Assembly: GCA_030827315.1 (NCBI GenBank)
Contig: JAURER010000016.1
Span: 1 to 64,000 of the forward strand
Source of the DNA: Gemmatimonadota bacterium
Lineage (GTDB): Bacteria; Gemmatimonadota; Gemmatimonadetes; Longimicrobiales; Gaopeijiaceae
Length of the DNA stretch: 64,000 nt
Reading direction: 5' to 3'
Shown here piece by piece: positions 1-9,037 of the stretch. Under the pieces are notes generated by a model that was not told the DNA's origin, did no database searches, and worked only from the letters and a program-made list of their open reading frames with translations. The position numbers were made by a program, and so were the translations under genes. The first letter of the stretch is position 1; each line of letters opens with the position of its first letter.

Positions 1-3000
1 CCGGTGGACCCGGCATCGCTGGACGGCGGAGAAGGGGTGGTCGCGACGTCCACGGTGGACGGTCGGACCTGGGTCTTCGTGCTGGGGGGAGACGACGAGG
101 GGCTCCTCGCCGCTGCGCGACTCCTGGCCGGGGTTCTCCCCCACACGCGAACGCTCTCCACGGCGAAGCTGGAATCCGTCCGCGAGGACCTCACCGGAGC
201 ACTCGAGGGGGCGGAGGTCACCGGCGCCGTGGTCCGCGTCGTACAGGCCCGCGCCCGGGCCGGATCCGACGGGATCGCGCGGGTGGTGGTCGAGGTGACG
301 GGCGACGACCCGGCTGCCACGGCCCGGGCCCTCGCCTGGATGACGACCGCCGACGGGCAGGCCCCGGCCGCCGCCCAACAAGCCGACACCGTGGGCCAAG
401 TGGCCGAGCCGGCCGACACGACGGGCGCGTCCGGCCGCGACGAACCGGCCGCCCCGGAGGCCGACGAGCGCGCGCGCGCCCCCCTCGCCTACCCGGGCCT
501 CGCCTCCGTGGAGGTGCGCGTCGCCGGCGGTCCGACGCTTCGTCTGCCCGGCCGCGCCCGACCCGACGCGCCAGGCCCCGTCGCCGGCCGTCCGGGCGCA
601 GGAGACAAGGACGACCTGGACCTCTCGAACGTCTACACTTCGGATGGTCTCCTGGGGGGCAGCCCGATCCCCAGCAGCGTGGACGCCATCGTGGTGCCGG
701 GGAATGCGGGCACGAACGGCCTCCCCGAGCTCGCCGGCCGGCTCGGGCTGGAATCCACGGGTCTCAACGTGCCGCTGGTGCACATCGCCTCGAGCATCGA
801 GCGCCCGGCGTCCCGGCCGACGATGGTGCTCGCCGGCGTCGACAACCGGCTCATCACGCAGCTGGCGGACAGCGGTGCGGTGGACGTCGCCTCTCTCCAG
901 CCCGGCGAGGGGCTCATCGAGCTGGTTCCCGACGCGTTCGGCTCCAAACCGGCGCTCGTTGTGACCGGGGCCAACGCGGCGGGTGCGGAGCGCGCCCTGC
1001 AACAGCTCGCGGTCACCTTCCCGCACCTCGACGCGCGCGGAAAGGACCGGCCGACGCTCGACGACGTCGAGCGCGGGCTGTGGGACGAACTGTCGGGCCA
1101 TGCGCCCGCCGGCCAGGCGGCCATCGGACTCTACAAGCTGGAACGCCTGGCCTCCGAGCTCGAGCGCGGGGCACTCCGCTCGGCCTCGGTGCTGATGTCG
1201 GTGGACAAGGCGGATCCGGGGCTGGAGGCGGTCGTCTCGGAGCGGGCGTCGGCACTGACGGGACTCGAGGATGTCCCGGTCACGATCGACGACCGAGACG
1301 TGCGCAACGCCGCCACGATCTTTCACGAGTCGGTGACGTTCCCCTCGGAGGTGGATCGCTTCTGGGACGCGCTGCGACAGCGGGTGCTCCCCTCCGCCCG
1401 CGGGGCGTCGGTTCGACTCGAGGCACATCTCTCGGAGCCTCCGGAGGTCCGGGCCCGCATCGCGGACGAAGCCCGCCGGGCACTCCTCGACGCCGGGGCG
1501 AGTGAAGCCGGCACCGAGGTCGTGGTCCTCTCCGCCTTCAAGCAGGGCTTCTCCTGGCTTTACGACTCGGTCCGCCCTCGCATCGAGGGCCGGAACCCGG
1601 CGCAGATCGTCATCCGTTTCCGCCGAAACGACCCGCCGCCCGAGTGGCCCCAGCAGGCCATCCAGACACCGGTGCGCTGGCTCCACGAGATCTTCCCCAT
1701 CGCCGAGGTCCTGGCCCGCGACCTGGAGCTTCCGCCGGAAGCGATCCACTTCGAGGAAGTCCGGGAAGGCCCGACGTACGAGGTGATCGTGGCCGACGCG
1801 ACCGGGGGCGAGATCCTGAGGGAGACCTTTGACCCCAGGGTCGTGGTCCGCCCCTACTTCGACCGCTTCCGGGACTACGAGCAGGTGCGGGTGACCACGG
1901 GCTGGCTTACCGCCACGGCGGGCTCGGCGACGCTGGCCGACGAGCGCATCGTGACGGATCCCGAAGCCTTCTGGGACTACTTCCAGGCGACCGTGCTTCC
2001 CGCCATGTACGACCATGTCATGGAGCTACACGACGGACTCCCGCGGGGCGGAAGCGAGGACGCGCCGTTCTTCGGCCAGCTCACGGTCGAGCTCGAGATG
2101 AGCGAGCCCGACTACCGTCTGGGCATCGACAACGAGATCCACGCTTCCATGGATGCGCTCCACGAGGAGATCTACTTCGGCACGATCGAGTTCTTCGACG
2201 TGCTGGGTCGGAACTCGCGGGGCCAGGGGATCACCTTTCCCGGTCGCATCGTGCCGGTCATGCGCCCGAAGGCCGACGGGGGGGCGCCGCGCGCGGAGGT
2301 GAAGGTCACGGGCTTCGCGACGTCGAGGCCCGCCGTCGTGCTGGCGTACGAGACCACCGACGGAACGGTCGACACGCTGCGCCTCGACATCCCGAAGACG
2401 AGCCTCGAGCGCCCCTCCGCCCGCCTCGCCCGGGTTCGGACGGGCGAACCGGGCCTCGCCCACCTCGCCCTCCGCGTCCGGGTCGACACCGATCGAGACA
2501 TGCGCGACAGCCTCGTCGCGACCACGAGCGAGCTGCAGGTGGACGAGCGCATGGTCTCGGCGGAGCAGGTCGTCGCCACCCTGCGCGAGCTGGAGGCGCT
2601 GCGCGCGGCGGGTCTGTACACGGAGTCGCTGGCGTGGCCGGGGCTCGGCTCTCTCGAGGTCTGGGCCGAGTGGACCCACGGGCAGGACGCCGAGAACCGC
2701 CGCGTCGGCACGCTGGCAGCCAACGGGACCCCGTCGCCTCTCCCCGACTGGCGGAGCCTCCTGCCCCGAGGGTGGCGTTACGACGGCTCGCGGATCGTCC
2801 AGTGGGATACGCCGATCCCTCCGCCGGAGGGGCACGAGATGCTGGCGAAGATGGTCGAGGCCTTCCCCGAGGCGACCATGTACCGCGTCGGCGGGAGCTA
2901 CCTCGGCAAGGACATCTGGGCGATGGATCTGATGCCTCCGCTCAGGGCCAGCCACTGGTCCCACGTCAAGGCGACCACGTTCAAGCCCACGGTGGTCTAC

Positions 3001-3954
3001 TCGGCGCGCCAGCATGCCAACGAGGTGTCGTCGACGAGCCATGTCCTGCGCCACGCAGAGCTCCTGCTCACCGACTCGCTCCAGCGCCGGAAGCTGGATC
3101 GGGTCAACGTCGTCGTGCACCCCTTCACCAACCCCGACGGCGCGCAGACGGCGTACGATCTGTACAGGATCACCCCCGACTACATTCTCCACGCCGGGTA
3201 CCTGGGCTCACTCGGCCAGGACGCGACCTCGGGCGGAAACGACACGCACCCCCTCTACCCCGAGTCGACGGTGCGCGACCGGCTGTGGCAGACCTGGCTT
3301 CCGGACATCTTCCTCAACCCGCATGGGTACCCGTCCCACCAGGTCGTCCAGCTCTTCTCCGAGTATACAGGCCTCGTTCGGCGCGGCCGGGTCACCGAAC
3401 GCAACTGGGGGTTCAACAAGGGCTGGTTCATGCCGGGTTTCGGCTACGTGGACAGCCCCGAGTACCCGCGCCACCGCGACGCTGCGTTCACCATCCGCGA
3501 CTACATCACGCGGGGGATCAACTCCAACCGGGACGTCTTCGAATTCAACCAGAAGATGTACGAGCGGTACGAGCGCTACGGCGCCCGCTGGGACGACGAC
3601 GTCTTCAACCTCCCCATGACCGACTCCGTCATGATCGAGATGCCACTCAAGGGTTCATCAGGCGGCGGCGGCGGCTACAACCCGCGGGTGACCATCTGGA
3701 GCGGGACGACGGAGGCACCCGACGAGACCGCGTACGGACCGTACATGGAACTCATGGGCAAGGCCGGGCTCTCCTGGGACCAGGCGCTCACCGATTACCT
3801 GTACGACGGCGACCACCGGGTGAACCGCTCGGGCTCGACCTTCTTCGGCGGCGTGACGCTGCGCATGAACCGCCCGAGGCCCCCGGAAACCAACGACGAT
3901 CCCGGGGCGAGCGCCGACCCGCCGCCCACCGCAGGCACGCCCGGTGCCCGATGA
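1..3954 (+). CDS. Large M14-family zinc carboxypeptidase, 5' end missing
   Basis: The reading frame is open from the first base of the window, so the true start lies upstream; 1316 codons are visible from a GTG at 4. The M14 catalytic domain is at the C-terminal end, about residues 940-1260 of the visible part. The zinc site is visible as HANE (H1004, E1007) and a later His in NPHGYPSH (H1107), with NPDG between them; E1212 in MIEMP is the likely catalytic Glu. M14 enzymes remove C-terminal residues from peptides or cleave cell-wall peptides. Typical M14 domains are about 300 residues, so roughly 900 residues upstream are unassigned; they look globular, with no clear repeats. The signal peptide, if any, is outside the window. 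Substrate is unknown. The next gene follows after 109 bases. Confidence 0.85.
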   Translation, partial: PVDPASLDGGEGVVATSTVDGRTWVFVLGGDDEGLLAAARLLAGVLPHTRTLSTAKLESVREDLTGALEGAEVTGAVVRVVQARARAGSDGIARVVVEVTGDDPAATARALAWMTTADGQAPAAAQQADTVGQVAEPADTTGASGRDEPAAPEADERARAPLAYPGLASVEVRVAGGPTLRLPGRARPDAPGPVAGRPGAGDKDDLDLSNVYTSDGLLGGSPIPSSVDAIVVPGNAGTNGLPELAGRLGLESTGLNVPLVHIASSIERPASRPTMVLAGVDNRLITQLADSGAVDVASLQPGEGLIELVPDAFGSKPALVVTGANAAGAERALQQLAVTFPHLDARGKDRPTLDDVERGLWDELSGHAPAGQAAIGLYKLERLASELERGALRSASVLMSVDKADPGLEAVVSERASALTGLEDVPVTIDDRDVRNAATIFHESVTFPSEVDRFWDALRQRVLPSARGASVRLEAHLSEPPEVRARIADEARRALLDAGASEAGTEVVVLSAFKQGFSWLYDSVRPRIEGRNPAQIVIRFRRNDPPPEWPQQAIQTPVRWLHEIFPIAEVLARDLELPPEAIHFEEVREGPTYEVIVADATGGEILRETFDPRVVVRPYFDRFRDYEQVRVTTGWLTATAGSATLADERIVTDPEAFWDYFQATVLPAMYDHVMELHDGLPRGGSEDAPFFGQLTVELEMSEPDYRLGIDNEIHASMDALHEEIYFGTIEFFDVLGRNSRGQGITFPGRIVPVMRPKADGGAPRAEVKVTGFATSRPAVVLAYETTDGTVDTLRLDIPKTSLERPSARLARVRTGEPGLAHLALRVRVDTDRDMRDSLVATTSELQVDERMVSAEQVVATLRELEALRAAGLYTESLAWPGLGSLEVWAEWTHGQDAENRRVGTLAANGTPSPLPDWRSLLPRGWRYDGSRIVQWDTPIPPPEGHEMLAKMVEAFPEATMYRVGGSYLGKDIWAMDLMPPLRASHWSHVKATTFKPTVVYSARQHANEVSSTSHVLRHAELLLTDSLQRRKLDRVNVVVHPFTNPDGAQTAYDLYRITPDYILHAGYLGSLGQDATSGGNDTHPLYPESTVRDRLWQTWLPDIFLNPHGYPSHQVVQLFSEYTGLVRRGRVTERNWGFNKGWFMPGFGYVDSPEYPRHRDAAFTIRDYITRGINSNRDVFEFNQKMYERYERYGARWDDDVFNLPMTDSVMIEMPLKGSSGGGGGYNPRVTIWSGTTEAPDETAYGPYMELMGKAGLSWDQALTDYLYDGDHRVNRSGSTFFGGVTLRMNRPRPPETNDDPGASADPPPTAGTPGAR

Positions 3955-4063
3955 CGCGGCGGAGCCGCGCGGGAACCCGCAGGACGATCGGGGGTTCGCA
4001 CCGATCGCAGAATTGCACCGTTCGGACCAGCCCGGACGGCAACCCGACCCTCCCGGAACGACC

Positions 4064-4525
4064 ATGAAGAAGACGCTCGCCGGCCTTCTCCTCCTGTTCG
4101 CCGTCGCCGCGTGCGGCGGGAGCGAGGCCGACACCGACACCGACGCCGCGACGACCAGCGAGAGCGCGGCGCCCGAAGTCTCGGGGACGGTGACCATCGT
4201 GACGCCCGCGAATGGCGCCCTCATCAACGGAAACCAGATCAGCGTGACGCTCTCGTCCACGGTCGAGATCGTCCCCGCGGGCACGATGACCGTGGGCACC
4301 GGCCACCATCACCTGTACCTGAATGCGGACCTGTCGCCGGCCGATCAGCCGGTTCCGACCGTGCCGGGCAGCATCATTCACATGGGTGACGCGTCCAGCA
4401 CCTACGTGTTCCAGGACGTTCCGGCCGGCGAGTACCGGCTGATCGCGGTCGTGGCCGATGGGCTCCACATCCCGCTGCAGCCTTGGGTCGTGGACACCGT
4501 AAGCTTCACGGTCCAGAACCAGTAG
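4064..4525 (+). CDS. DUF4399 lipoprotein
   Basis: A 153-residue protein that starts MKKTLAGLLLLFAVAACGG, a clear lipoprotein signal with the modified Cys near residue 17. I chose the ATG at 4064 because the signal peptide begins exactly there; the frame is open further upstream but that part overlaps the preceding gene. The body matches DUF4399, recognised by GTGHHHLYLN, a His cluster that could bind metal, and by the PxxV-type beta sandwich strands after it. DUF4399 proteins are small periplasmic or secreted domains of unknown role. An Asp/Thr/Ala-rich linker follows the lipid anchor. The gene is followed within 30 bases by a strong hairpin. Function unknown beyond the domain call. Confidence 0.8.
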   Translation: MKKTLAGLLLLFAVAACGGSEADTDTDAATTSESAAPEVSGTVTIVTPANGALINGNQISVTLSSTVEIVPAGTMTVGTGHHHLYLNADLSPADQPVPTVPGSIIHMGDASSTYVFQDVPAGEYRLIAVVADGLHIPLQPWVVDTVSFTVQNQ

Positions 4526-4550
4526 CACGACCCGGCGGACCGGCGAAGGG

Positions 4551-4592
4551 CCGGGGTGTTCCGGGGGCGTCAGAGCCCCCGGAACACCCCGG
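4551..4592 (+). terminator. 18-bp perfect hairpin after the DUF4399 gene
   Basis: Arms at 4551-4568 and 4575-4592 are exact reverse complements, with the 6-base loop GTCAGA. No T-run follows, so it would be a U-less (stem-only) terminator or an RNA 3'-end stabiliser. It lies 25 bases after the stop of the DUF4399 gene. Confidence 0.7.
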
Positions 4593-4711
4593 CCACCTCG
4601 GTCACGACGGAGAAGCCGTCGACGCTCGACGGCACGGCGGAAGCGCGGCGCGCCCCGGAGACACCGGGCTGAAGCGGCGGCCCGCACCGGCGCCGAGACG
4701 GGCGCGCCGCC

Positions 4712-5002
4712 TCAGAGTGCGACCGGCCGCCCCCCGTCCCGCGCCGACCGGTACAGCGCCTCGATGACACGCATGTTGGCGGCCGCCTCGGCCGCGGCGT
4801 ACCTCGGGGGACGATCGTGGAGGACGCAGTCGGCGAAGTGTTCGACCATTCGGACGTACTCGTCCGCACCCTCGACCCGATGGATCTCCCTCTCCCCGCG
4901 TCCCCGGACCTCCTCGACCTCGACGTCTGCGCCGGCTCGCGCCACCTCGGGACGCCGTGCCTCGGCCCCGCGAAGCGTACTGGCAGAGCGTAAGAGCCCT
5001 CT
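4712..5002 (-). pseudogene. C-terminal remnant of a Gfo/Idh/MocA-family oxidoreductase
   Basis: About 97 codons on the minus strand, closed upstream by a stop at 5003-5005. The peptide contains ADEYVRMVEHFADCVL and MRVIEALYRSARDG, the typical last helices of Gfo/Idh/MocA sugar or inositol dehydrogenases. The N-terminal Rossmann domain and catalytic EKP motif (about 250 residues) are absent, and no continuation is found in other frames upstream. The break falls at about 4980-5005, in a short AT-richer stretch just before the DUF1592 operon. This looks like a gene cut by deletion or by insertion of the neighbouring operon. A short GTG-started ORF (4945) exists, but a product is not expected to be a working enzyme. 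Confidence 0.65.
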
Positions 5003-5113
5003 TTATTCTATGGGGCGCATACGGCACGTCCGCCGCCCTCAGCTATTCCGGGCTCGCGGGTGTCGTAGTGGAAGTCGTGCGGTCTCCATCCAGCTGGATC
5101 ACCCGAGGTAGGA

Positions 5114-7570
5114 ATGAACGTTTCCTCCACCGTCATGCTCGTCGCGGGCCTGCTCCTCTTCGGCCTCGCGGGAAACGCGGGCGTCGAGACGCCGGACACG
5201 GCGCGCTCCTCGCATGCGGCCGCGCTCGCCGAAGCGGGCTCACTCGACTCGAACGACGTCATCGAGCAGTACTGCACCCGGTGTCACAGCGAGCAGCGCC
5301 AGCGCGGTGGCCTCGTACTGGAGGACTTCGACGTCGCGAGCGCCGCGGAGTATGCCGACATCTCGGAGCGCATGATCAAGAAGCTGCGCGCCGGCATGAT
5401 GCCGCCTGCAGGTGCACGGCGCCCGGAGGGCAACGAGCTGGAGCAGCTCATGCACGAACTCGAGCAGCGCATCGACGCGGCCTGGGAGAAGAACCCCGAG
5501 CCCGGCACCCGCGTCTTCCAGCGGCTCAACCGGGCCGAGTACGCGGCCGCCGTCGAGCACCTGCTGGGCATCCAGGTGGACGTCTCGTCGTTCCTGCCGC
5601 TGGACACCAAGAGCGCCAACTTCGACAACATCGCCGACGTGCAGATGCCGTCGACGACGGTGGTCGAAGGGTACCTGCGCGCAGCGGGCCAGATCGCGCG
5701 CGTCGCGCTCGGCGACCCCGAGGCCGAGGTCGGCAACGCCATCTACCGCATGCCGCGCGTCGCCTCGCAGAAGGACCAGGTCGAGGGCGCACCGTTCGGA
5801 ACGCGTGGCGGCCTCTCGGTGGTCCACACCTTCCCGGCGGACGGCAAGTACGTCTTCCACATCATGCCGTACAACGCCGTCGAAGGAGAGGTTTTCGGCC
5901 GCACCTGGGGCGAGGACCAGATCGAGATCTCGATCGATGGCGAGCGCGTTGCGCTGCTCGGGATCGATCGCTGGATGCACGAGTCCGAGCCGACGGGGCT
6001 GAACATCCGCACCGACTCGATTCAGGTCACCGCCGGCCCGCACCGCGTGACCGCCGCCTTCGTGAAGCAGTTCGAGGGTGACCTCGACGACCTGATCCGC
6101 CCCATCGACCACACGCTGGCGGACGGGCAGATCGGCATCGGCTACGGCGTCACCACGCAGCAGCACCTGCAGCGGATGACGATCCTCGGGCCCTTCGAGG
6201 TGACCGGCGTCTCCGACACTCCCACGCGCCGCTTCGTCTTCAGCTGCCGACCGACTGCTCCCTCCGAGGAGCGGCCCTGTGCAGAGAGCATCGTCCGCCG
6301 GCTCGCGACGCGCGCGTACCGCCGCGACGTCAACGATCAGGACGTCGAAGGTCTGATGCAGTTCTACGACCAGGGTGCGGAAATCCGCGGCTTCGAGGGC
6401 GGCGTCCGACTCGCCCTGCAGGCGATCATGGCCAGCCCGCACTTCATCTTCCGGATGGAGCAGGCGCCGGCCGACGTCCGGCCCGGCGAGATCTACGAGA
6501 TCGCCGACTCCGACCTCGCTTCGCGCCTCTCGTTCTTCCTCTGGGGTGCGCCCCCGGACGAGGAGCTGATCCGCGTGGCCCAGAAGGGGGACCTCTCGAA
6601 GGACCGCGAGCTCGAGAAGCAGGTCCGCCGGATGCTGGCGGACCCCCGCGCCGAGGCGCTCGCCTCGCGTTTCGCGGCCCAGTGGCTGCGTCTGCAGGAC
6701 CTCGACAACATCCGGCCGGACGCGCTGAGCTACCCCTACTACGACCAGACCCTCGCGGACGCGATGCACCGCGAGACCGAAATGCTCTTCGACCACATCC
6801 GGACCGAGAACCGTCCGATCACGGAGCTGCTCACGGCAGACTACACGTTCGTGAACGAACGCCTTGCCCGTCACTATGGCATGCCGGGCGTGCTCGGGAC
6901 GGACTTCCGCATGGTCGAGTACCCCAACGACGCCCGGCGCGGAATCCTCGGCCACGGCAGCATCCTCACGCTGACCTCGCACGCGAACCGCACGTCACCG
7001 GTGCTCCGGGGCAAGTGGGTCATGGAGGTCCTGCTCGGATCGCCGCCGCCACCGCCCCCGCCGAACGTGCCCGCGCTCGAGGAGACGGAGGGAGCAGAAG
7101 ACGGTCGTTTCCTTTCCGTCCGGGAGCGCATGGAGGTCCACCGGGCGAACCCCGCGTGCTCTTCCTGCCACAACGTCATCGACCCGATCGGGCTTTCTTT
7201 CGAAAACTTCGATGTCACGGGCGCCTGGCGTAACCGCGACGAAGGGAACCCGATCGACTCGCAGGGCGACCTGTACGATGGAACCCCGCTCTCCGGAGTG
7301 GCCGACATCCGTGCGGCGATCCTCAGCCGTCCCGAGGTCTTCTACCGCATCTTCACCGAGAACATGATGGCCTACGCGCTCGGCCGTCGCGTCGAGTACT
7401 ACGACATGCCCTCGGTTCGTGAGATCACGCGCGACGCGGCGAACGAGCAGTATCGCCTGTCCGCCTTCGTGTGGGGCGTGGTAAACAGCCCCGCCTTCCG
7501 CACCAGCCGCGCCGCAGCTCCCGTGGTTGCCGAACAGCAGCCCGTTTCGGAGCCCGGCTCCTTCAACTGA
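5114..7570 (+). CDS. DUF1587/DUF1592/DUF1588/DUF1585 protein with two CxxCH motifs
   Basis: An 818-residue exported protein. Residues 1-20 form a Sec-type signal. A cytochrome-c-like CTRCH (54-58) follows, in a region resembling planctomycete-type cytochrome domains. Next come DUF1587 (starting near RLNRAEYAAAV, about 137), a carbohydrate-binding-like middle part (DUF1595), DUF1592 (about 410-560), DUF1588 with CSSCHNVIDPIG (682-691) and C-terminal DUF1585 ending in LGRRVEYYDMP and VNSPAFR. This multi-DUF arrangement is common in Planctomycetes, Acidobacteria and Gemmatimonadota and has no established function; covalent haem at the CxxCH sites is an inference. It is the first gene of a four-gene run (gaps 32, 46 and 13 bases) with a DUF1552 protein directly downstream, the usual partner. 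AGGTAGGA just ahead supports the ATG at 5114. Confidence 0.88.
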   Translation: MNVSSTVMLVAGLLLFGLAGNAGVETPDTARSSHAAALAEAGSLDSNDVIEQYCTRCHSEQRQRGGLVLEDFDVASAAEYADISERMIKKLRAGMMPPAGARRPEGNELEQLMHELEQRIDAAWEKNPEPGTRVFQRLNRAEYAAAVEHLLGIQVDVSSFLPLDTKSANFDNIADVQMPSTTVVEGYLRAAGQIARVALGDPEAEVGNAIYRMPRVASQKDQVEGAPFGTRGGLSVVHTFPADGKYVFHIMPYNAVEGEVFGRTWGEDQIEISIDGERVALLGIDRWMHESEPTGLNIRTDSIQVTAGPHRVTAAFVKQFEGDLDDLIRPIDHTLADGQIGIGYGVTTQQHLQRMTILGPFEVTGVSDTPTRRFVFSCRPTAPSEERPCAESIVRRLATRAYRRDVNDQDVEGLMQFYDQGAEIRGFEGGVRLALQAIMASPHFIFRMEQAPADVRPGEIYEIADSDLASRLSFFLWGAPPDEELIRVAQKGDLSKDRELEKQVRRMLADPRAEALASRFAAQWLRLQDLDNIRPDALSYPYYDQTLADAMHRETEMLFDHIRTENRPITELLTADYTFVNERLARHYGMPGVLGTDFRMVEYPNDARRGILGHGSILTLTSHANRTSPVLRGKWVMEVLLGSPPPPPPPNVPALEETEGAEDGRFLSVRERMEVHRANPACSSCHNVIDPIGLSFENFDVTGAWRNRDEGNPIDSQGDLYDGTPLSGVADIRAAILSRPEVFYRIFTENMMAYALGRRVEYYDMPSVREITRDAANEQYRLSAFVWGVVNSPAFRTSRAAAPVVAEQQPVSEPGSFN

Positions 7571-7602
7571 CCGCATCACCAACCTCGACGAGGCTCACTA
7601 CG

Positions 7603-8991
7603 ATGGACTTCATCACCGGAAAGCACATTTCGCGGCGGGAGCTGCTCAAGGGCATGGGCGCCACCGTCGGACTTCCGCTTCTCGATGCCATGGTCCCGGC
7701 GGCCCGCCCGCTCGCGGCCACCGAGGCTGGGAAGGCGGCCGACAGCACGCGCCTCGTCTGCATCGAGAACGTGCACGGTGCCGCAGGGTGCAACGACCTC
7801 GGCGCGTCGCTCGGACTCTGGTCGCCGAAGGAAGAGGGCAAGGACTTCGATCTCTCCCTCAGCTCCATGAGCCCGCTCGAGCCGTACCGAAAGTACCTCA
7901 CGATCGTGAGCGACACGGACTCCCGCATGGCCGACGCCTTTTCGCCGGCCGAGATCGGTGGTGACCACTTCCGCACCGCGGCGGTGTTCCTGACACAGGC
8001 GCACCCGAAGCAGACGCAGGGCTCCGACGTCTATGCGGGCACGTCGTTCGACCAGATCTACGCCCAGCACATCGCGGGTGAGACGCCGATCCCGTCCATG
8101 CAGCTGACCATCGAGAACGTGGACCAGGCCGGCGGCTGCGCCTACGGCTACTCCTGCGTCTACACGGATACGATCAGCTGGGCCTCCCCCACGGCGCCCC
8201 TGCCGATGATCCGCGATCCGCGGGCCGTGTTCGAGCAGCTCTTCGGCGCGGGCGGCACGCCCGAGCAGCGCGCCGAGCGCCTGGCGACCGACCGCAGCAT
8301 CCTGGACTGGGTCATGGGCGAGATGTCCGGACTGCGCCGCCAGCTCGGCGCGGCGGACCGCCAGCGGCTCGACCTCTACACGACGAACATCCGCGAGCTC
8401 GAGCAGCGCATCCAGCGCATCGAGGCGCAGAACGCCTCCGGCGAGGAGCGCGAGATTCCCGAAGCGCCCGTGGGCGTGCCGGACGACTTCGCCGAGCACA
8501 TGCGCCTCATGTTCGACCTGCAGGTTCTCGCGTTCATGTCCGACTCGACGCGCGTCTTCTCGCTCAAGATGGGCCGCGACGCGTCGCCGCGGGTCTACCC
8601 CGGCTCGGGCTCTGACACCCCGTACCACGCCGCCTCGCACCACGGCGGCCGGGAGGACAGGGTTCGCGACTTCGCGAAGATCAACCAGTATCACGTGGCG
8701 ATGCTGCCGTACTTCCTCGACAAGCTGTCGTCGGTCTCCGAGGGCAACGGCACGCTGCTCGACAAGACGATGATCATGTACGGATCGGCGATGGCCGACT
8801 CGAACCTTCACAACCACATCCGCTGCCCGCTCTTCCTGGTCGGCGGATCGAACGGGCTGGTGGAAGGCGAGCGTCACCTCCGGGCGACGCCCGGCACGCC
8901 CATGGCGAACGTGATGCTGGGGCTGCTGCACAAGCTCGGCATCGACGACATCACGCAGTTCGGCAACAGCAACGGCACGTTCGCCATCTGA
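7603..8991 (+). CDS. DUF1552 protein with twin-arginine-like signal
   Basis: A 462-residue protein starting MDFITGKHISRRELLKGMG, a Tat-like leader (RRELLKG followed by a hydrophobic stretch). The start at 7603 is chosen because the leader starts there; the frame extends upstream only into the preceding gene. DUF1552 (Pfam07586) is recognised by the family hallmark HxxSHH, seen here as YHAASHHGGRE, near residue 342, and by MYGSAMADSNLHNH and PLFLVGG near the end. DUF1552 is related to the DUF1501 and alkaline-phosphatase/sulfatase-like superfamily, but no reaction is known. It is encoded directly after the DUF1592 protein in many genomes, which implies joint action outside the cytoplasm. If Tat-exported, it folds, and perhaps loads metal, before transport. 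Confidence 0.88.
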   Translation: MDFITGKHISRRELLKGMGATVGLPLLDAMVPAARPLAATEAGKAADSTRLVCIENVHGAAGCNDLGASLGLWSPKEEGKDFDLSLSSMSPLEPYRKYLTIVSDTDSRMADAFSPAEIGGDHFRTAAVFLTQAHPKQTQGSDVYAGTSFDQIYAQHIAGETPIPSMQLTIENVDQAGGCAYGYSCVYTDTISWASPTAPLPMIRDPRAVFEQLFGAGGTPEQRAERLATDRSILDWVMGEMSGLRRQLGAADRQRLDLYTTNIRELEQRIQRIEAQNASGEEREIPEAPVGVPDDFAEHMRLMFDLQVLAFMSDSTRVFSLKMGRDASPRVYPGSGSDTPYHAASHHGGREDRVRDFAKINQYHVAMLPYFLDKLSSVSEGNGTLLDKTMIMYGSAMADSNLHNHIRCPLFLVGGSNGLVEGERHLRATPGTPMANVMLGLLHKLGIDDITQFGNSNGTFAI

Positions 8992-9037
8992 CATGTACGA
9001 CACTTCGTCGGAGGCGCAGGCCTTCGGGAGAAAGACC

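Noticed and set aside
2026-3192. Long minus-strand open frame opposite the M14 gene
   Set aside because: Shadow of the catalytic-domain coding strand, whose zinc motifs are intact; no recognisable product.
4981-5009. Possible promoter (TGGCAG, 17 bases, TATTCT) for the DUF1592 operon
   Set aside because: The -35 matches only 2 of 6 bases; the AT-rich patch may simply be the junction of the truncated dehydrogenase.
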